NCBI RefSeq assembly: GCF_000835495.1
Contig: NW_015622542.1
Span: 3,680,485-3,744,484, forward strand
Direction of reading: 5' to 3'
Length of the DNA stretch: 64,000 nt
Source: Cladophialophora immunda
Lineage: Eukaryota > Ascomycota > Eurotiomycetes > Chaetothyriales > Herpotrichiellaceae
In this document: one piece after another, positions 42,310 to 53,003 of the stretch
How positions within the stretch are numbered: the stretch's first letter is position 1
Layout: every line of letters starts with the position of its first letter
Notes under the pieces: model-generated
What the model saw: the letters and a program-made list of their open reading frames with translations, nothing else
Database searches by the model: none
What the model was told of the DNA's origin: nothing
Translations under genes and position numbers: made by a program

Positions 42310-43217
42310 GTCGACAAGGCCAAATCGACGATGGATGGCCTGCAAGCCCGCGTCCGGGTTGGCTGTTGTTGTTGCAGAGTGCGTCTACTTTCGATGGCGC
42401 AATCCCCCTACGGCCGACATTGCTCAGGGCAGAACGTGCACAAAACTGTAGCAAAAAGGAAAACTGGTTCTGCGAATGGGTATTTGTTGAGGCGACCAAT
42501 GCCCAACATGGAACGGGAGAGATGAGAAACGTCTGAAGAGGTGTTGGTTGAGACCCCCTTTTCCCCTGCACCGCCAAAGTGCCTCAGCACGGCGGAAGTG
42601 CGGACTGCGGGGCAGTGGCGCCCCAGCCTCGTGCAGCCTCGTCGATCTCGGCCAGCATGACCCGGAGCCAAGATTCCACTTCCATCTGTCCATCGACTTC
42701 AAATCACCGATCCAACGCGGTGGATGGACCATTTCCCCTCTGGTTACGAGGGAAAAGGAACAAGCAGAGCCACTCGTTTGTCATTATGGAACCAGACGAT
42801 GGCAGCACCGCCAGCCCAGGCGGATCGGCTGTCGGTCACGTGCCGGCTCAGCACGGCCTCAGCCTTGACCGGCTTTGTTCGAGAGACCGGGAGAGCGGCA
42901 GAACTTTGCAAGCCACCCAGCGCCTCCTGCGCTTTTGATTTGTTCGCAGCCCTCAGCGACATCCGGGGGAACACTTCAAGTACCCTGCTCTCCTGCTCTT
43001 CGCCAGTCTTCCAGCCGCGTCTCCAACCGTCGGTATACTCTCCACCATTACTCATCTTCATCTAGCTACGTCACCAAGCATTTGCCTCGAACTTTTTGCC
43101 GATTTGGGCCCCTTTTGCACTGCCTAAGCAGGGCTGGTCTGTCCTCATATACCTCCCTGGGTTGCCAGCAAGTCGGCCCTCGCAAGCATCCCAGCGCCTC
43201 TCCCACAGTCACCAAAC
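42310..43217. promoter_or_regulatory. divergent promoter, sulfite oxidase / SSU1
   Basis: 908 bp between opposing starts of two sulfite-disposal genes. Contains TCACGTG at 42836-42842, which is the core bound by yeast Cbf1 at sulfur genes, and a CRE-like TACGTCA at 43067-43073, 145 bp before the SSU1 start. The same TCACGTG core also occurs at 8775-8781, so its presence alone is weak evidence. Confidence 0.5.
42836..42842. promoter_or_regulatory. TCACGTG E-box in sulfite promoter
   Basis: Exact TCACGTG between sulfite oxidase and SSU1. In yeast this heptamer recruits Cbf1-Met4 at sulfur assimilation genes; use of this logic in the present fungus is unproven. Confidence 0.35.
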
Positions 43218-44552
43218 ATGGATCCCGCCGGAACATACGCCAACTGCCAGGTCGCCCGGGATGATTCCCAAGAGTTCCCTCACGAGTGCCAGACAGGCGA
43301 ACACCAGACGGCCAAGGACGAGCTGATGGAGAAGTTTGCATCCAAAAATCAGCGTGGATGGAGGAAAGTGGTGCTCAACTTCACCCCGTCATGGTTCGCA
43401 GCCACCATGGGGACGGGCATTGCCTCGATCCTCCTGCACCAACTTCCTTACAACGGCGACTGGCTGTACTGGCTTTCGGTCATCATCTTTTGTCTCAACA
43501 TCGCCCTCTTCTGCATCTTCCTGCTCATCTCCATTCTCCGATACACCATGTTCCCGGGGCTGTTCATGGCCATGATCCGGCACCCCGTCCAGTCCCTCTT
43601 TGTCGGCACATTCCCCATGGGGCTCGCGACGATAGTCAATATGGTGGTTTTTGTATGTGTCGAACATTGGGGAGTGTGGGCAACAACTCTGGCCTGGACA
43701 TTGTGGTGGATTGATGTGGCCATTGCCGTCATCACCTGCATGTGGCTGCCCTTCGTCATTATGCACATCCATCAAAGTGAGCTGTCCAAGATGACGGCGG
43801 TTTGGCTCTTGCCGATTGTGGCAACCATTGTCGCGGCGGCATCGGGCGGCATCGTGGCAGAATACCTTCCCAATCCTCAGCATGCCGTTTGGACGGTGGT
43901 GGTGTCCTATGTGCTCTGGGGCACGGGTTTCCCTCTCGCCATGGTCGTCCTCGTCATGTACTTCCATCGCCTCACAATTCACCGACTCCCGCCCCGTGAG
44001 GTCATCGTCTCGGTCTTTCTTCCACTGGGTCCTCTAGGCCAGGGCAGCTTCGGGCTCATGCAACTTGGAAAAGTCGCTGCACAGGTCTTCCCCAAAACCG
44101 AAAACTTTGGCCCAGAGGCCGGGCGCGTCATCTACAGTTTCTCCATTGTCATCGCCCTCGCCATCTGGGGTTATGGGCTCGTGTGGCTGTTCTTCGCGCT
44201 GGCCAGTATCACACGGAGCAGATTCCCTTTCAACATGGGATGGTGGGGTTTCACTTTCCCTCTCGGTGTGTTTGCCGTGTCCACGACGACCCTGGCCAAA
44301 GAAATCCCCAGCTTGTTCTTCAAAGTCCTCGGCACCATCTTTTCCGTCGCGGTCGTTTTGCTTTGGTTGATTGTCGCCCTGGGCACCCTGAAAGGCGCCG
44401 TCACCGGCACCTTGTTCTACGCCCCTTGCGTGGAACAGTACGAGAAACAATTGACCAACGGGCAGAAGCAAAAGGAGAAGAAATTGAACAACCGGCTGCC
44501 GTTGAAGCACTGGAGGAAGAAAGACGACGACACAGAGAAGCAGGAGGTCTAG
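43218..44552 (+). CDS. SSU1: sulfite efflux pump, Ssu1-type (TDT family)
   Basis: Intronless, 444 aa, ATG at 43218 in good context (AACATGG). A hydrophilic N-terminus of about 55 residues precedes about ten membrane segments. Family marks: NFTPSWFAATMGTGIASILL at the first segment, FPGLFMAMIRHPVQSLFVGT, FPMGLATIVNMVVF, WLPFVIMHIHQSELSKMTAV, LLPIVATIVAAASGGIVAEY, FLPLGPLGQGSFGLMQLG and FNMGWWGFTFPLGVFAVSTT. The tail is Lys/Glu-rich and cytosolic. Ssu1 exports sulfite across the plasma membrane; in dermatophytes this supports keratin breakdown by releasing sulfite, and in yeast it gives sulfite resistance. Head-to-head placement with sulfite oxidase suggests joint response to sulfite, from outside or from cysteine breakdown. 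Confidence 0.93.
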   Translation: MDPAGTYANCQVARDDSQEFPHECQTGEHQTAKDELMEKFASKNQRGWRKVVLNFTPSWFAATMGTGIASILLHQLPYNGDWLYWLSVIIFCLNIALFCIFLLISILRYTMFPGLFMAMIRHPVQSLFVGTFPMGLATIVNMVVFVCVEHWGVWATTLAWTLWWIDVAIAVITCMWLPFVIMHIHQSELSKMTAVWLLPIVATIVAAASGGIVAEYLPNPQHAVWTVVVSYVLWGTGFPLAMVVLVMYFHRLTIHRLPPREVIVSVFLPLGPLGQGSFGLMQLGKVAAQVFPKTENFGPEAGRVIYSFSIVIALAIWGYGLVWLFFALASITRSRFPFNMGWWGFTFPLGVFAVSTTTLAKEIPSLFFKVLGTIFSVAVVLLWLIVALGTLKGAVTGTLFYAPCVEQYEKQLTNGQKQKEKKLNNRLPLKHWRKKDDDTEKQEV

Positions 44553-45168
44553 GTCTCGCTTTGGCAAGCTCGAGCGGTGGAGTCCTGGCGCAGAAGTTGG
44601 ATCGCATTCCTGGGCTGGCTTATTGGATTTAAAGGACTGGTGGAATTTGTTCTATGGGGTGATACGATAAAACCATCGGCTTGGTAGAGTAAAGGTATTG
44701 ATCTGTGCGATAGTAATAGAATTCATGATCTATTCCTCGATGGCGCCCAAGCCACAACCAGCCAAGTTACTTTCCTCGTCCCTTTGTAGAAGCCCGGGCG
44801 CGGGGACCAACCTCTCGCCTCCTCCGCCGTCTTCGGTAAATCGCCCGTCCATCACGGTCCTTAACCGAGCATACCAATTTTAGGTTCAGCGCAGTCAATG
44901 AGCATGTTTCTTTCCATCGCGGAGAAACGAAAGGGGGGAGCAGGTTTGTCTTTTCTCCGAGACGCACTGGCTGGTTTCTTAATTTCTTTCCTTCCTATTG
45001 ATATTGTGGTCCGGCCTTCGAGAAGCTGGAACCGGAACGGACGCAGAGAGTTTTGTGTTGTTGCTCCAAGTTTTACCCATTGATCGACCGAGGCTGCGCG
45101 CGCGCCAAATATCGCTGTGCGGGTTTATCTGGAGAAGGACCAACGAGATAACCGAGGACGAAAGAAAG
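44553..45168. other. intergenic, SSU1 3' side and methyltransferase promoter
   Basis: 616 bp between two plus-strand genes; nothing beyond ordinary flanks recognised. Confidence 0.45.
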
Positions 45169-46231
45169 ATGGCACCGTGGATCTTCCAGTATGTGCAGGA
45201 CATGGTTTTCCCGCCGCTCTTTATGGGCGTGAGCATTTCCTGTAAGTTTATCCTCTTTCGCCCCCCCCCTTGGGCACAATGTCTTGCACCATGCAATTGG
45301 GACCTGGAAAAGAATTGTCCTGTCGCTCTAAGGGGGTCGGCTCTGGATACAAGCGAGCTGGACTGGACAGGGGCCAGGAACCACAGGCGCAATGAGATTG
45401 GAGGATTTCGTCCCAAGATAAAAGCCTTGCAATGATTGCTCACATCTCTCTCTCTTTGGCGCTGTCGCTCCAGATTTCGCCGCCACCCTCCTGAGCAACC
45501 CCCTGCTCCCGCTCCGCGACCTGCACGCCTTCAAGGAAAAGGCGTTCGCGCGGCTCTGGCTCAAGTACGGGCCCATGTACGCTGACCAGATCCCCGCGGC
45601 CCTCCCGGGCCTGGTGGCGCAGTGCCGCGGGCTGGTGCTCGACGTCGGGCCCGGCTCGGGCGAGCAGGTCAAGCGCTTCACGCACCCGGAGGGCATCACG
45701 GCCATCTACGGCGTCGAGCCGGGCGTCAGCATGCACGCGCAGCTGCGGGCCAAGGCCGCGCAGGCCGGGCTCGCGGGCAAGTACCACGTCCTGGCGGCCA
45801 CGGCGGACCTGGACGCCATCCTCCCGCAGCTGCTCCAGGCCGGGCTGGTGCAGCGCGACCGCACCGCCGCGGCGGACCTGCAGCTCTTCGACGAGGTCGT
45901 CTGCGTGCGCGTCCTGTGCGGCGTGCCCGACCAGGCCGCCACCGTCGCGGACCTGTACGCCCTGCTCAAGCCCGGCGGCCGCTTCGTCGTCTGCGAGCAC
46001 GTCCTCAACACCCGCCACTGGCCCGCCCGCCTCGCCCAGCGCCTGTACATGTTCCTGGGCTGGAAGCAGTTGATGGGCGGCTGCTGCCTGACCAGGACCA
46101 CCGTCGACACCCTCCTGCAGGTCGCAAACGCCCGCGACGGCGGCTGGGCCGAGGTCAACCTGACCGCGGACGACGAGTACACCCCCGCGATGCACGTCAC
46201 GGGCGTCTTGATCAAGAAGAAGAAGAAGTAG
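45169..46231 (+). CDS. SAM-dependent methyltransferase, METTL7-like, membrane-associated
   Basis: Two exons, 45169-45241 and 45474-46231; 276 aa. The intron (45242-45473, 232 nt, GTAAGT...TCCAG) is long for this window and CT-rich at its end. The N-terminus MAPWIFQYVQ...PPLFMGVSISYFAATLL is hydrophobic and probably an anchor, as in METTL7-type enzymes. SAM-binding motif I is LDVGPGSGEQV (80-90); later family motifs are YGVEPGVSMH (acidic loop), LFDEVVCVRVLCGVPD and LYALLKPGGRFVVCEHV. The protein ends in five Lys. Substrate unknown; METTL7 relatives methylate thiols or lipids. Exon 2 is far more GC-rich than its surroundings, with nearly all third positions G or C, unlike exon 1 and the housekeeping genes. 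Confidence 0.83.
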
Positions 46232-47294
46232 TAGTCGTGGTGGCCGAAAGCAGACGACGGGGAGTTTCCAAGTATGTAGTATGTAGGTAGATGCGCCGTC
46301 CGCGACCCCGGCCGAACGATAGGGCCTGTTCCTTGGTCTAAAACTGGGACCGACGAAAAGTGATCAACAGAAGGAGGATTGTTCGAACCAACCAAGATTC
46401 TTCTATTCATTCTACTTTACTACCCTCCCCCTCAGTACCCTCGTCCCCCCCGGTCGCTGAATCAGGGAATCCATCCCATATCTAAGTCTCTGGTGAACTG
46501 AACCAACGCCAAGGTACTTTCATCGATATCTAAATGGTAGAAACCCCTCCCCTCCCACTCGTCCTGGGTGGCTAACCCGACTAAGTAGGTATGTGGGTAG
46601 GTAGGTAGGTAGGTAGGCAGCTAAACTATCAGCATATCCCCATCATCAGCATCAACATCAACATCATCATCACCATCCTTGATCATGACTCCGTTCCGAT
46701 TCTCTCTTGCCGGATGACCCTTTTGTATCATCTTGGACGTTATCCTATTCCGGAAGTCGATGGGCCACGGGTATGGGGGCATGGGCGCGGACACCCCCGT
46801 TCCGTCTGACTGGACTACTTGTATCTGGAGTGTCTGACAACGGGACGGAGCAGCGCGGTTGACCGTCCTGCGATTCCTTGTACCAAGGACGTCCAAACGT
46901 CCTCCTCGAGCGTGGCATGATGCGTGATTTCCCGGTGGCCCGGTTGAAAAGGCCCCCTTGTGGCTTGTTGTTATGTGCGTGGCCCGGTACTTGTGCTTGT
47001 AATACAATCCACCCTCCGCGGGTAGTGGTCATACTGGAATCCTCCTCCCCCGAAACCCTCGTGTCTGGCACGACGATGCGTGTTCTCCTCTTGGATTCTA
47101 AGATTGACCAAAAACGAAAAACGAAACCCTCCAACCCCGATACTTTTCTGAGGTGACCGGCCTGTTTACTGGCGTGTCATCCCGGTAGTCCCATAGAACC
47201 CCCGATTTCCCTCCCCTTTGAGTCATTATCATCATAACATAGCAATACCAGGTAAGAAACACAATATACAAAAGTTGAGCCGGTTTCTGGTTTG
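46232..47294. other. convergent intergenic spacer with tetranucleotide repeat
   Basis: 1.1 kb between the methyltransferase and bZIP stops. Holds (GTAG)5 at 46597-46616 and a CATCAT/CATCAA-rich stretch at about 46640-46678. No gene recognised. Confidence 0.5.
46597..46616. repeat. (GTAG)5 microsatellite
   Basis: Five perfect GTAG units, flanked by related GTAGGTATG and GTAGGCAG. Confidence 0.9.
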
Positions 47295-48077
47295 TCATGT
47301 GCCCAGTTCGAACTCCGACGGCGTCTCCTGACCTTTGTCCTCGAACGTCGCCGGCGACATACTGCTCCGTAGGCAGTCGACTTCTGCTTCAAGAGACGCC
47401 AGTCGGCCTCGCAGGTGACTGTTTTCCTGCTTGACGAGTTTCTGCTGTTCGAGGGCTGAGGCGAGGGCCGCCTGCAGTTCGATGACCTTGCCCTGTGTGA
47501 GGCAGAAATTCAATTGCCTTCGTTCGCGATGGCGTCGTTGTCTGTTTTGGCCCGGTTAGCATCCCGTGATCTGGCTTAACAGTGTGACCTTTGGTCAAAC
47601 TCACGCTTGTCGGTTCTGTTCTCTCCTCCGTTCTTTCTTGCGGTCGAGCCTCGTGTCGACTTGTCCCTTGTGAGGCCCGCTGCCATCCAGAGCGTCCAGC
47701 GGAGATGCTAGGTGCGACAACTCTCCGGACACAACGGACAGGTCTGCGTCGGGTGGAGGATCGTGGACATCTCCAAAAGGTTCTAACCACCAGGCCGCGT
47801 CCTGAAGGGAGGGCATGTGTAGGCTGCCGGACGGTTGCCAGTTGGTGTCTGAGAGGTACTCAGAATTCATCGAAGGCATACTCGAAATCGACGATTGAGA
47901 TGCATGCCGGTCGATTAGCGTGGGGTGCGGATTCCCATCTCCAACCGAGAGATGAGAGAATCCTTCCATCACTTGGCGTGGTGAAAGTATATAGTGTTGA
48001 GAAAGTTGGTTGTCAGAGCGACGGGACTGATTCATTGAAGCCGCTACTAGCTGTCTGGGATTTTGGTGTTGTTGCAT
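47295..48077 (-). CDS. bZIP transcription factor
   Basis: Two exons on the minus strand, 47605-48077 and 47295-47541; 239 aa. ATG at 48077 (MQQHQNPRQ); upstream the frame is open but lacks ATG. The intron (47542-47604, GTGAGT, branch GCTAAC, acceptor ACAG) splits the basic region and its removal gives RKKERRREQNRQAQRRHRER (147-166). The core NxxAQRxxR shape (Asn155, Ala158, Gln159, Arg160) is of the fungal AP-1/Yap-like kind, though His-Arg replaces the usual Ala-Phe. A leucine-zipper-like coil follows (about 175-215: VIELQAALASALEQQ ... LRGRLASLEAEVDCL). The N-terminal part is Ser/Met/Pro-rich with acidic patches. The C-terminus is short and acidic. Targets unknown; a stress-type role would be only a guess from the family. 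Confidence 0.85.
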
Positions 48078-51000
48078 CTTCGAGAGAGGAGGTAGCGTCC
48101 TCAGCACAAGGTATTTTAGATCTCTCGAGCCGGTTCACTGGCACCGGGTGCTGGCTCCCTTCGCAACGGCCCCCCTAAAAGCAGACGTGTCGAACAACGT
48201 CAATCAAGATCCTGTTTTCCGAGTGGAGATACCGCGGTACAACGTTATGGTAACGATCGGCTGACCCTGCAGGTGTATCTGGGTTAAATTTTGCGTTTTC
48301 TTTGGTTGAAGGATCGTAGCCCCCTGGTTAGACCGGGCGTGCTTGATACCGATTCATCGGCAGGACTATATACCCTTTCATCGAGGTGTTCCTGGCCAAC
48401 GCAAAAGGGCAGAGCCAGGGTTGTTTGTGGCCTGCATGGAAGCATTTTCGCATTCGAGACTCTGTCTCCACTCCATGGGAATTAGTCACTTTGCCATCCC
48501 ACTCGCAGGTGAGTATGTCTAATATTGCGTTGAAATAAGCTCTTAGGGTAACTCCTGCTTGGCATTCGAGAAGACTGGCGATTTTTGCTGTGGCTCGACC
48601 AGAATCATCTGCATAAAATTCAGTATCGACAGTGCCAGTTTTGCCAAAGGCCTTGGACCGGCGAGTACTACCCTGCCAGAGCTTGTTTCGCCGTAGCTGG
48701 ATCAATGGTGGCAAAAAGAGAGATGAGAGCCAGAGGAGCTGCTAGCTTTGGATCACTCTACCTTTCGAGTAAATTCAGGCCACGCAAGCACTTGTTGAGG
48801 CTCTGGGTGATAGGTTGGCGGGCGGGCCCTTCCCTCCTTCTCAGCCTAGCCAGAACGGCTGCAGAAAATCGGGAAAAGAACTCGGGAAAAAAGGCTCACT
48901 CTGAGCCCGGTGTTCGAAAACGAGGCCATCGTGGATGGAGGAGATTCAAAGGTGTGACAATTTGCAGAAGACAACCAGCAATGCGGTCAAGGATCAACGT
49001 TCTACCTTAATCATCAGCCATGCGTGAGAATCGGCACCCTTCGTATGGATTCCAAATGAGGCAGGAGTGCTAACTTGGTCATAGCACGGAAGATGAAAAG
49101 GTATTTGAGCGGACAGGGATCCATCGGCCTTGGCCCTTTCAGGGTTCCTCCGCCGCTTTGCGGGTTTTCATTCCATGGGTATTGGAAGGGGTGGGAGACA
49201 TCAGAGGATGTATCTTTGCGGGAATCCGCACAATTACGTAGTAAGGCTAATATCTTGGCCAGCACTAAATCCCAACGAACCGGCCAGAGAACACTAGCGG
49301 TACTAGCGGCACTAGCGGCCACTACAGGGGATTTAGCAGCGGCGCCTTCCGGCGTAGCTGAGTTACTAAGCAGATAGTATGGCTGCGCTGTAGCCGTACG
49401 TAATACTTCGACTCCCAGTTCTGGACGCAAGGCTGACCCTCCCGTGCAAGGATGCCGTCGGTATTGCCGAGAGTCCCGTACCCAGTCTCTGCATGCGCGT
49501 GGGTGGGTGATTACCGGGGGACTATCAACCTGGATCTCCCAACAGGACGCGGTCAGCGGGCTCTGCAAGCTCAACCTGGGCGCGAGCCTTGAGCGATCTG
49601 GATGTCCGCGGCTACGAGCACATCAGACTCCAAAAATTGGAATACACGGAACATCATGGTGGCCAGGCGAAAAGAGGCCATAAACAGCGATAATGACTCG
49701 TCTAGATATTTAGTCAGATGGCCAGGCCCTCGTATTCTGGCAATCACGATGTCTAACGGTCCCGGACGCTGAATAGCCTATTAGTGAATGTTGAAGCTAT
49801 AGGAGGAACAGCGCAATCTTGTCCTCGCTGTTTGCTCCATTTTCGCCGTCTCTTTGGCTCGTATTCATGATTTGAATTGCATCTCGGATACACCCAGTGT
49901 TTGGTCATCTCGTAGCCCGGCTGGCAATAGACAACCATTCCACATGTTCGTATAGCTCTGGCCCCATGTTTTAGATCCTCCTGCAGCAGGAACCCTCAAA
50001 AGAGACAACGATAATAGCGTGATTGATTAACCGAACTCGTACGGCACGTCTCCATCTTCTCCAGTGAGTGGTATCAGTGATACTGGTACAAATTGCATGA
50101 CACTGAGTCGGTCAAGGTCAGAGGCCGCGTCGATCACCGCGTTCCAATGCTTGTAGGCTCGCTATTCCGATGCGTTTTCGCGTCTACGTCACTTCGCTCG
50201 CGCGCTCGATTCTCCTTCTGCGATTCTCCAGTCGCGGCAACCTTCCGAAGAGCGGACGGCGCTCTGAACAACCCCGCGGATGAGGATGTCAGGCGACAAA
50301 GCATTGAGACCCTCTTCATTTTGCTGATGAAGACCCTGGCAGTTCTCAGGGCGCCGACTTATAAAGGCAGGAATTAGTCCCTGTTCGAAAGAGGGTCTCA
50401 TTTGTTGACCAATAGCGCTTTCTTCCTCAGGTGGAGAATGCATTGAGTCGTTGATGAACATGATAAATCAACTGTTGAGGAGTCTGCAGCACTCTGTCAG
50501 CAAAGACGGTACAGGTCAGGTCCAGTGTGCGCGGTTCAGCGATCTCGAGAGCCGAAACTGCGCCACCATTAGTCCAATATGCAGGAAGGTATTACTGGTC
50601 GTCACTTGTCCAAGCCTTCCTTGCCCCCAACCTCCAGTGCTGAGAGTGGTGGATGTTGAACAGCGATGTCGCAATCACTTGTCCGGCTTCGTAAGATATG
50701 AAACAGTGCTTACCTTCAGATGAGCAGATACCAACACGGTTGAATATGAAGACCAGTCCAAAGTGGTCGTTAGAGAGTTCACTTTCTAGTCCCATGGAGA
50801 TGAGCCATGCTCGGCAACTATACCAAGTTGATAGAACTCCGCAACACGGACCATTCACTATGAGTTCAGGGACTAGGACCGAGTCTATAAGTACTGGGGT
50901 GAGATCTCTGAGGTTGGGTTGGGTAGGTGCTTGTCTGGAGGATATTGCTCGTAGCTCTTACATGCAAGATCCGTATATATCGTTCTGACACGGAAGACAG

Positions 51001-53003
51001 CATAACTATGCCGAAAACGCTTGGATGAGAACTAGACGCAGTTCACAACTGGCTGCCGATTAGCGAAAGTTTACGCATCCTAGTCGAAACTCCGTGGCTG
51101 ACTTCCATTACAAGGGTCTCGTCATCGGTGACAAGGTGAGATTGCACACAAGGAGTCCTCGCCGCGCTTTTAAGCATCTAGACAGAACTTCCCACCCCAT
51201 AGAACGTGGGAGCCACTTGTTTCGGTCACTGCAACAGAGCTCGAGTTGCTGGCTCAGGTGAGAATCGAGGCTTCAGTACCAGAAGGTGATTAAGCTGAAA
51301 GCTTCGTCAACAATTTTCGATACTCATTCACACAACGAGTCCAGGCTCTCAAGTTATTACGATAGGCTTCACGCCGCAGCAGATCGCGGACTTGTCTCAA
51401 GTGCCAGCGCACCGGGCTAGGAGGATTTTTCGAAAAGCAAAACTCATAGGAGCGTGGATCTTATCCGCAGAAGCATCTTTGCCTTCTCGGTCATTACATT
51501 GAAGATTGTATAGGAACAGGAAGGCCAAAGGAGACAGCCAGAAGATTAGAGCAGCCTGCTCTAGCATTCATTGAACAGGCCAGGTCAGGTCAGGTAAAGA
51601 GGGATCGAGTGAGGTTCTAGCCTATGAATCAGGTGTCAGTTCATCCAGCTGCGTTATTCTCTTCCTAAGAATAAGGCTGACAACGTCAAACGAGCAAGGA
51701 AACCAGGTCTATCAAAGGCACAGCGTTCACTTCTTTCTTAGGGCTATCGGACTACGTCGAGGTCTAACCCCGTTTTCTGCCTTCCTTTTCTCTATGACAC
51801 ATACCTCATCTCTGAGTTGCAACTTTCCAGCAACTTCTACAAAGAGACATGCCACGACTTAACTTCCAAAGCCCCCTCTCCTCTGGTGCCAGGGTAGAAC
51901 GCAACTGATCCACGAGTTGGCGGTCCAAACGCTACCATGGAACTTGGGGTAGTACACCACAGGTGGCCGATTGACACTACCTCAGTCGTACCTGGCATTA
52001 TCATCGTGCAGACTTCCTCCCCACCGGAGCGAAACGGTCTCGGCCTTATCTCGCGAGAATCGTAGACATTCTTTCTGTTCCTCTTTGGTTCGTGGACGAC
52101 AACCTCGGACTCAAGTCTATTCCACTAGCAGGAGCTTCGCGATGGGCTTGCTGAAGCCGACGCTCTTTATTCCGCGCGGTCGTCTGAAGGACACGAGTCT
52201 CTCGGAACACCAGAGCTGACGACCGAAGCTAACAGATAGAACTCGCGGCATCATCTCAACGAGCCGATTGGATGGTGAATTGGCAGCATTGAGAGGGTTT
52301 TGTTCGAGCTACCCCAAATATGTGGACCGCGAGGATCGAGAAACCTGTACGAAGTGAGTCGGCTGTGACAAGCCAGGTCGGTCAGACGGGGGCCCGCACA
52401 TCGTTTCCTGGGGACGTTGTGGTAGGGTTTGTCGAAAGGGACTAAATGCCCCCTCGCTCGGAAGTATGTCGGCGAGTCTGCAAATCTCCAAATATCGAAC
52501 CCAGAGAGAGGCGGGTAGCGGCTTGCATTGCCAGGCTTCCTTCGCAGCAGACAGGACATACAGCTTTTTCCCAAGTCGCAGGTTTGAGTTCCACGCCCCC
52601 GTCGCTCCCCTTGGCGCGTTCTAGGCTTCAGGACATCTGGTTAGTTCTGTGCTAAAATGCAACCGAAAAGGAGTCTCAGCCTCGATCCATCTCCAACTGA
52701 TGGTCAGCTTATACCTTTCGGCCCTGTACGAGCACCGAGCGGGGATACAACAACATGGCACGATTGGCATAGGAGTTTGCCCGCGGCTATGTCATCCCGG
52801 GTAAGGACCTGGCAATTCTCCTTCTCGTCAAAGATGGACGATCAGCCAACGAACGCCACCAGCCTTTCTCAAATACTTCAGCTCTAGAAGCATAAGAAGG
52901 GAGATTTGTCACGACCCAGAGTCCGTTTGAACATCGAGAACCATTCCCTACAGAAACCAGCCCTGATCGAGTCTTCGCGGGGACAGACCGAGAAATACGA
53001 ACC
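48078..53003. other. 4.9-kb gene-free stretch
   Basis: The longest region in the window without a supported gene. Open frames here are short and without domains. One small tandem repeat, three 9-bp ACTAGCGGN units, lies at 49293-49319. The last part should hold the promoter of the FAD monooxygenase. I see no transposase, reverse transcriptase or terminal repeat, but an old, degraded element could not be excluded by eye. Confidence 0.45.
49293..49319. repeat. three tandem ACTAGCGGN units
   Basis: ACTAGCGG is repeated at 49293-49300, 49302-49309 and 49311-49318 with single-base spacers T, C and C. Confidence 0.85.

Noticed and set aside
43389..43982. 197-aa antisense frame over SSU1
   Set aside because: His/Asp/Glu-rich shadow of membrane-segment codons; no family features.
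45440..46195. 251-aa antisense frame and a 222-aa shifted sense frame (45622-46290) over the methyltransferase
   Set aside because: Both are low-complexity Ala/Gly/Arg/Pro translations caused by high GC3; the SAM motif is in the chosen frame only.
49014..49574. 186-aa minus-strand frame in the gene-free stretch
   Set aside because: No recognisable domain, odd composition, overlaps the ACTAGCGG tandem repeat.
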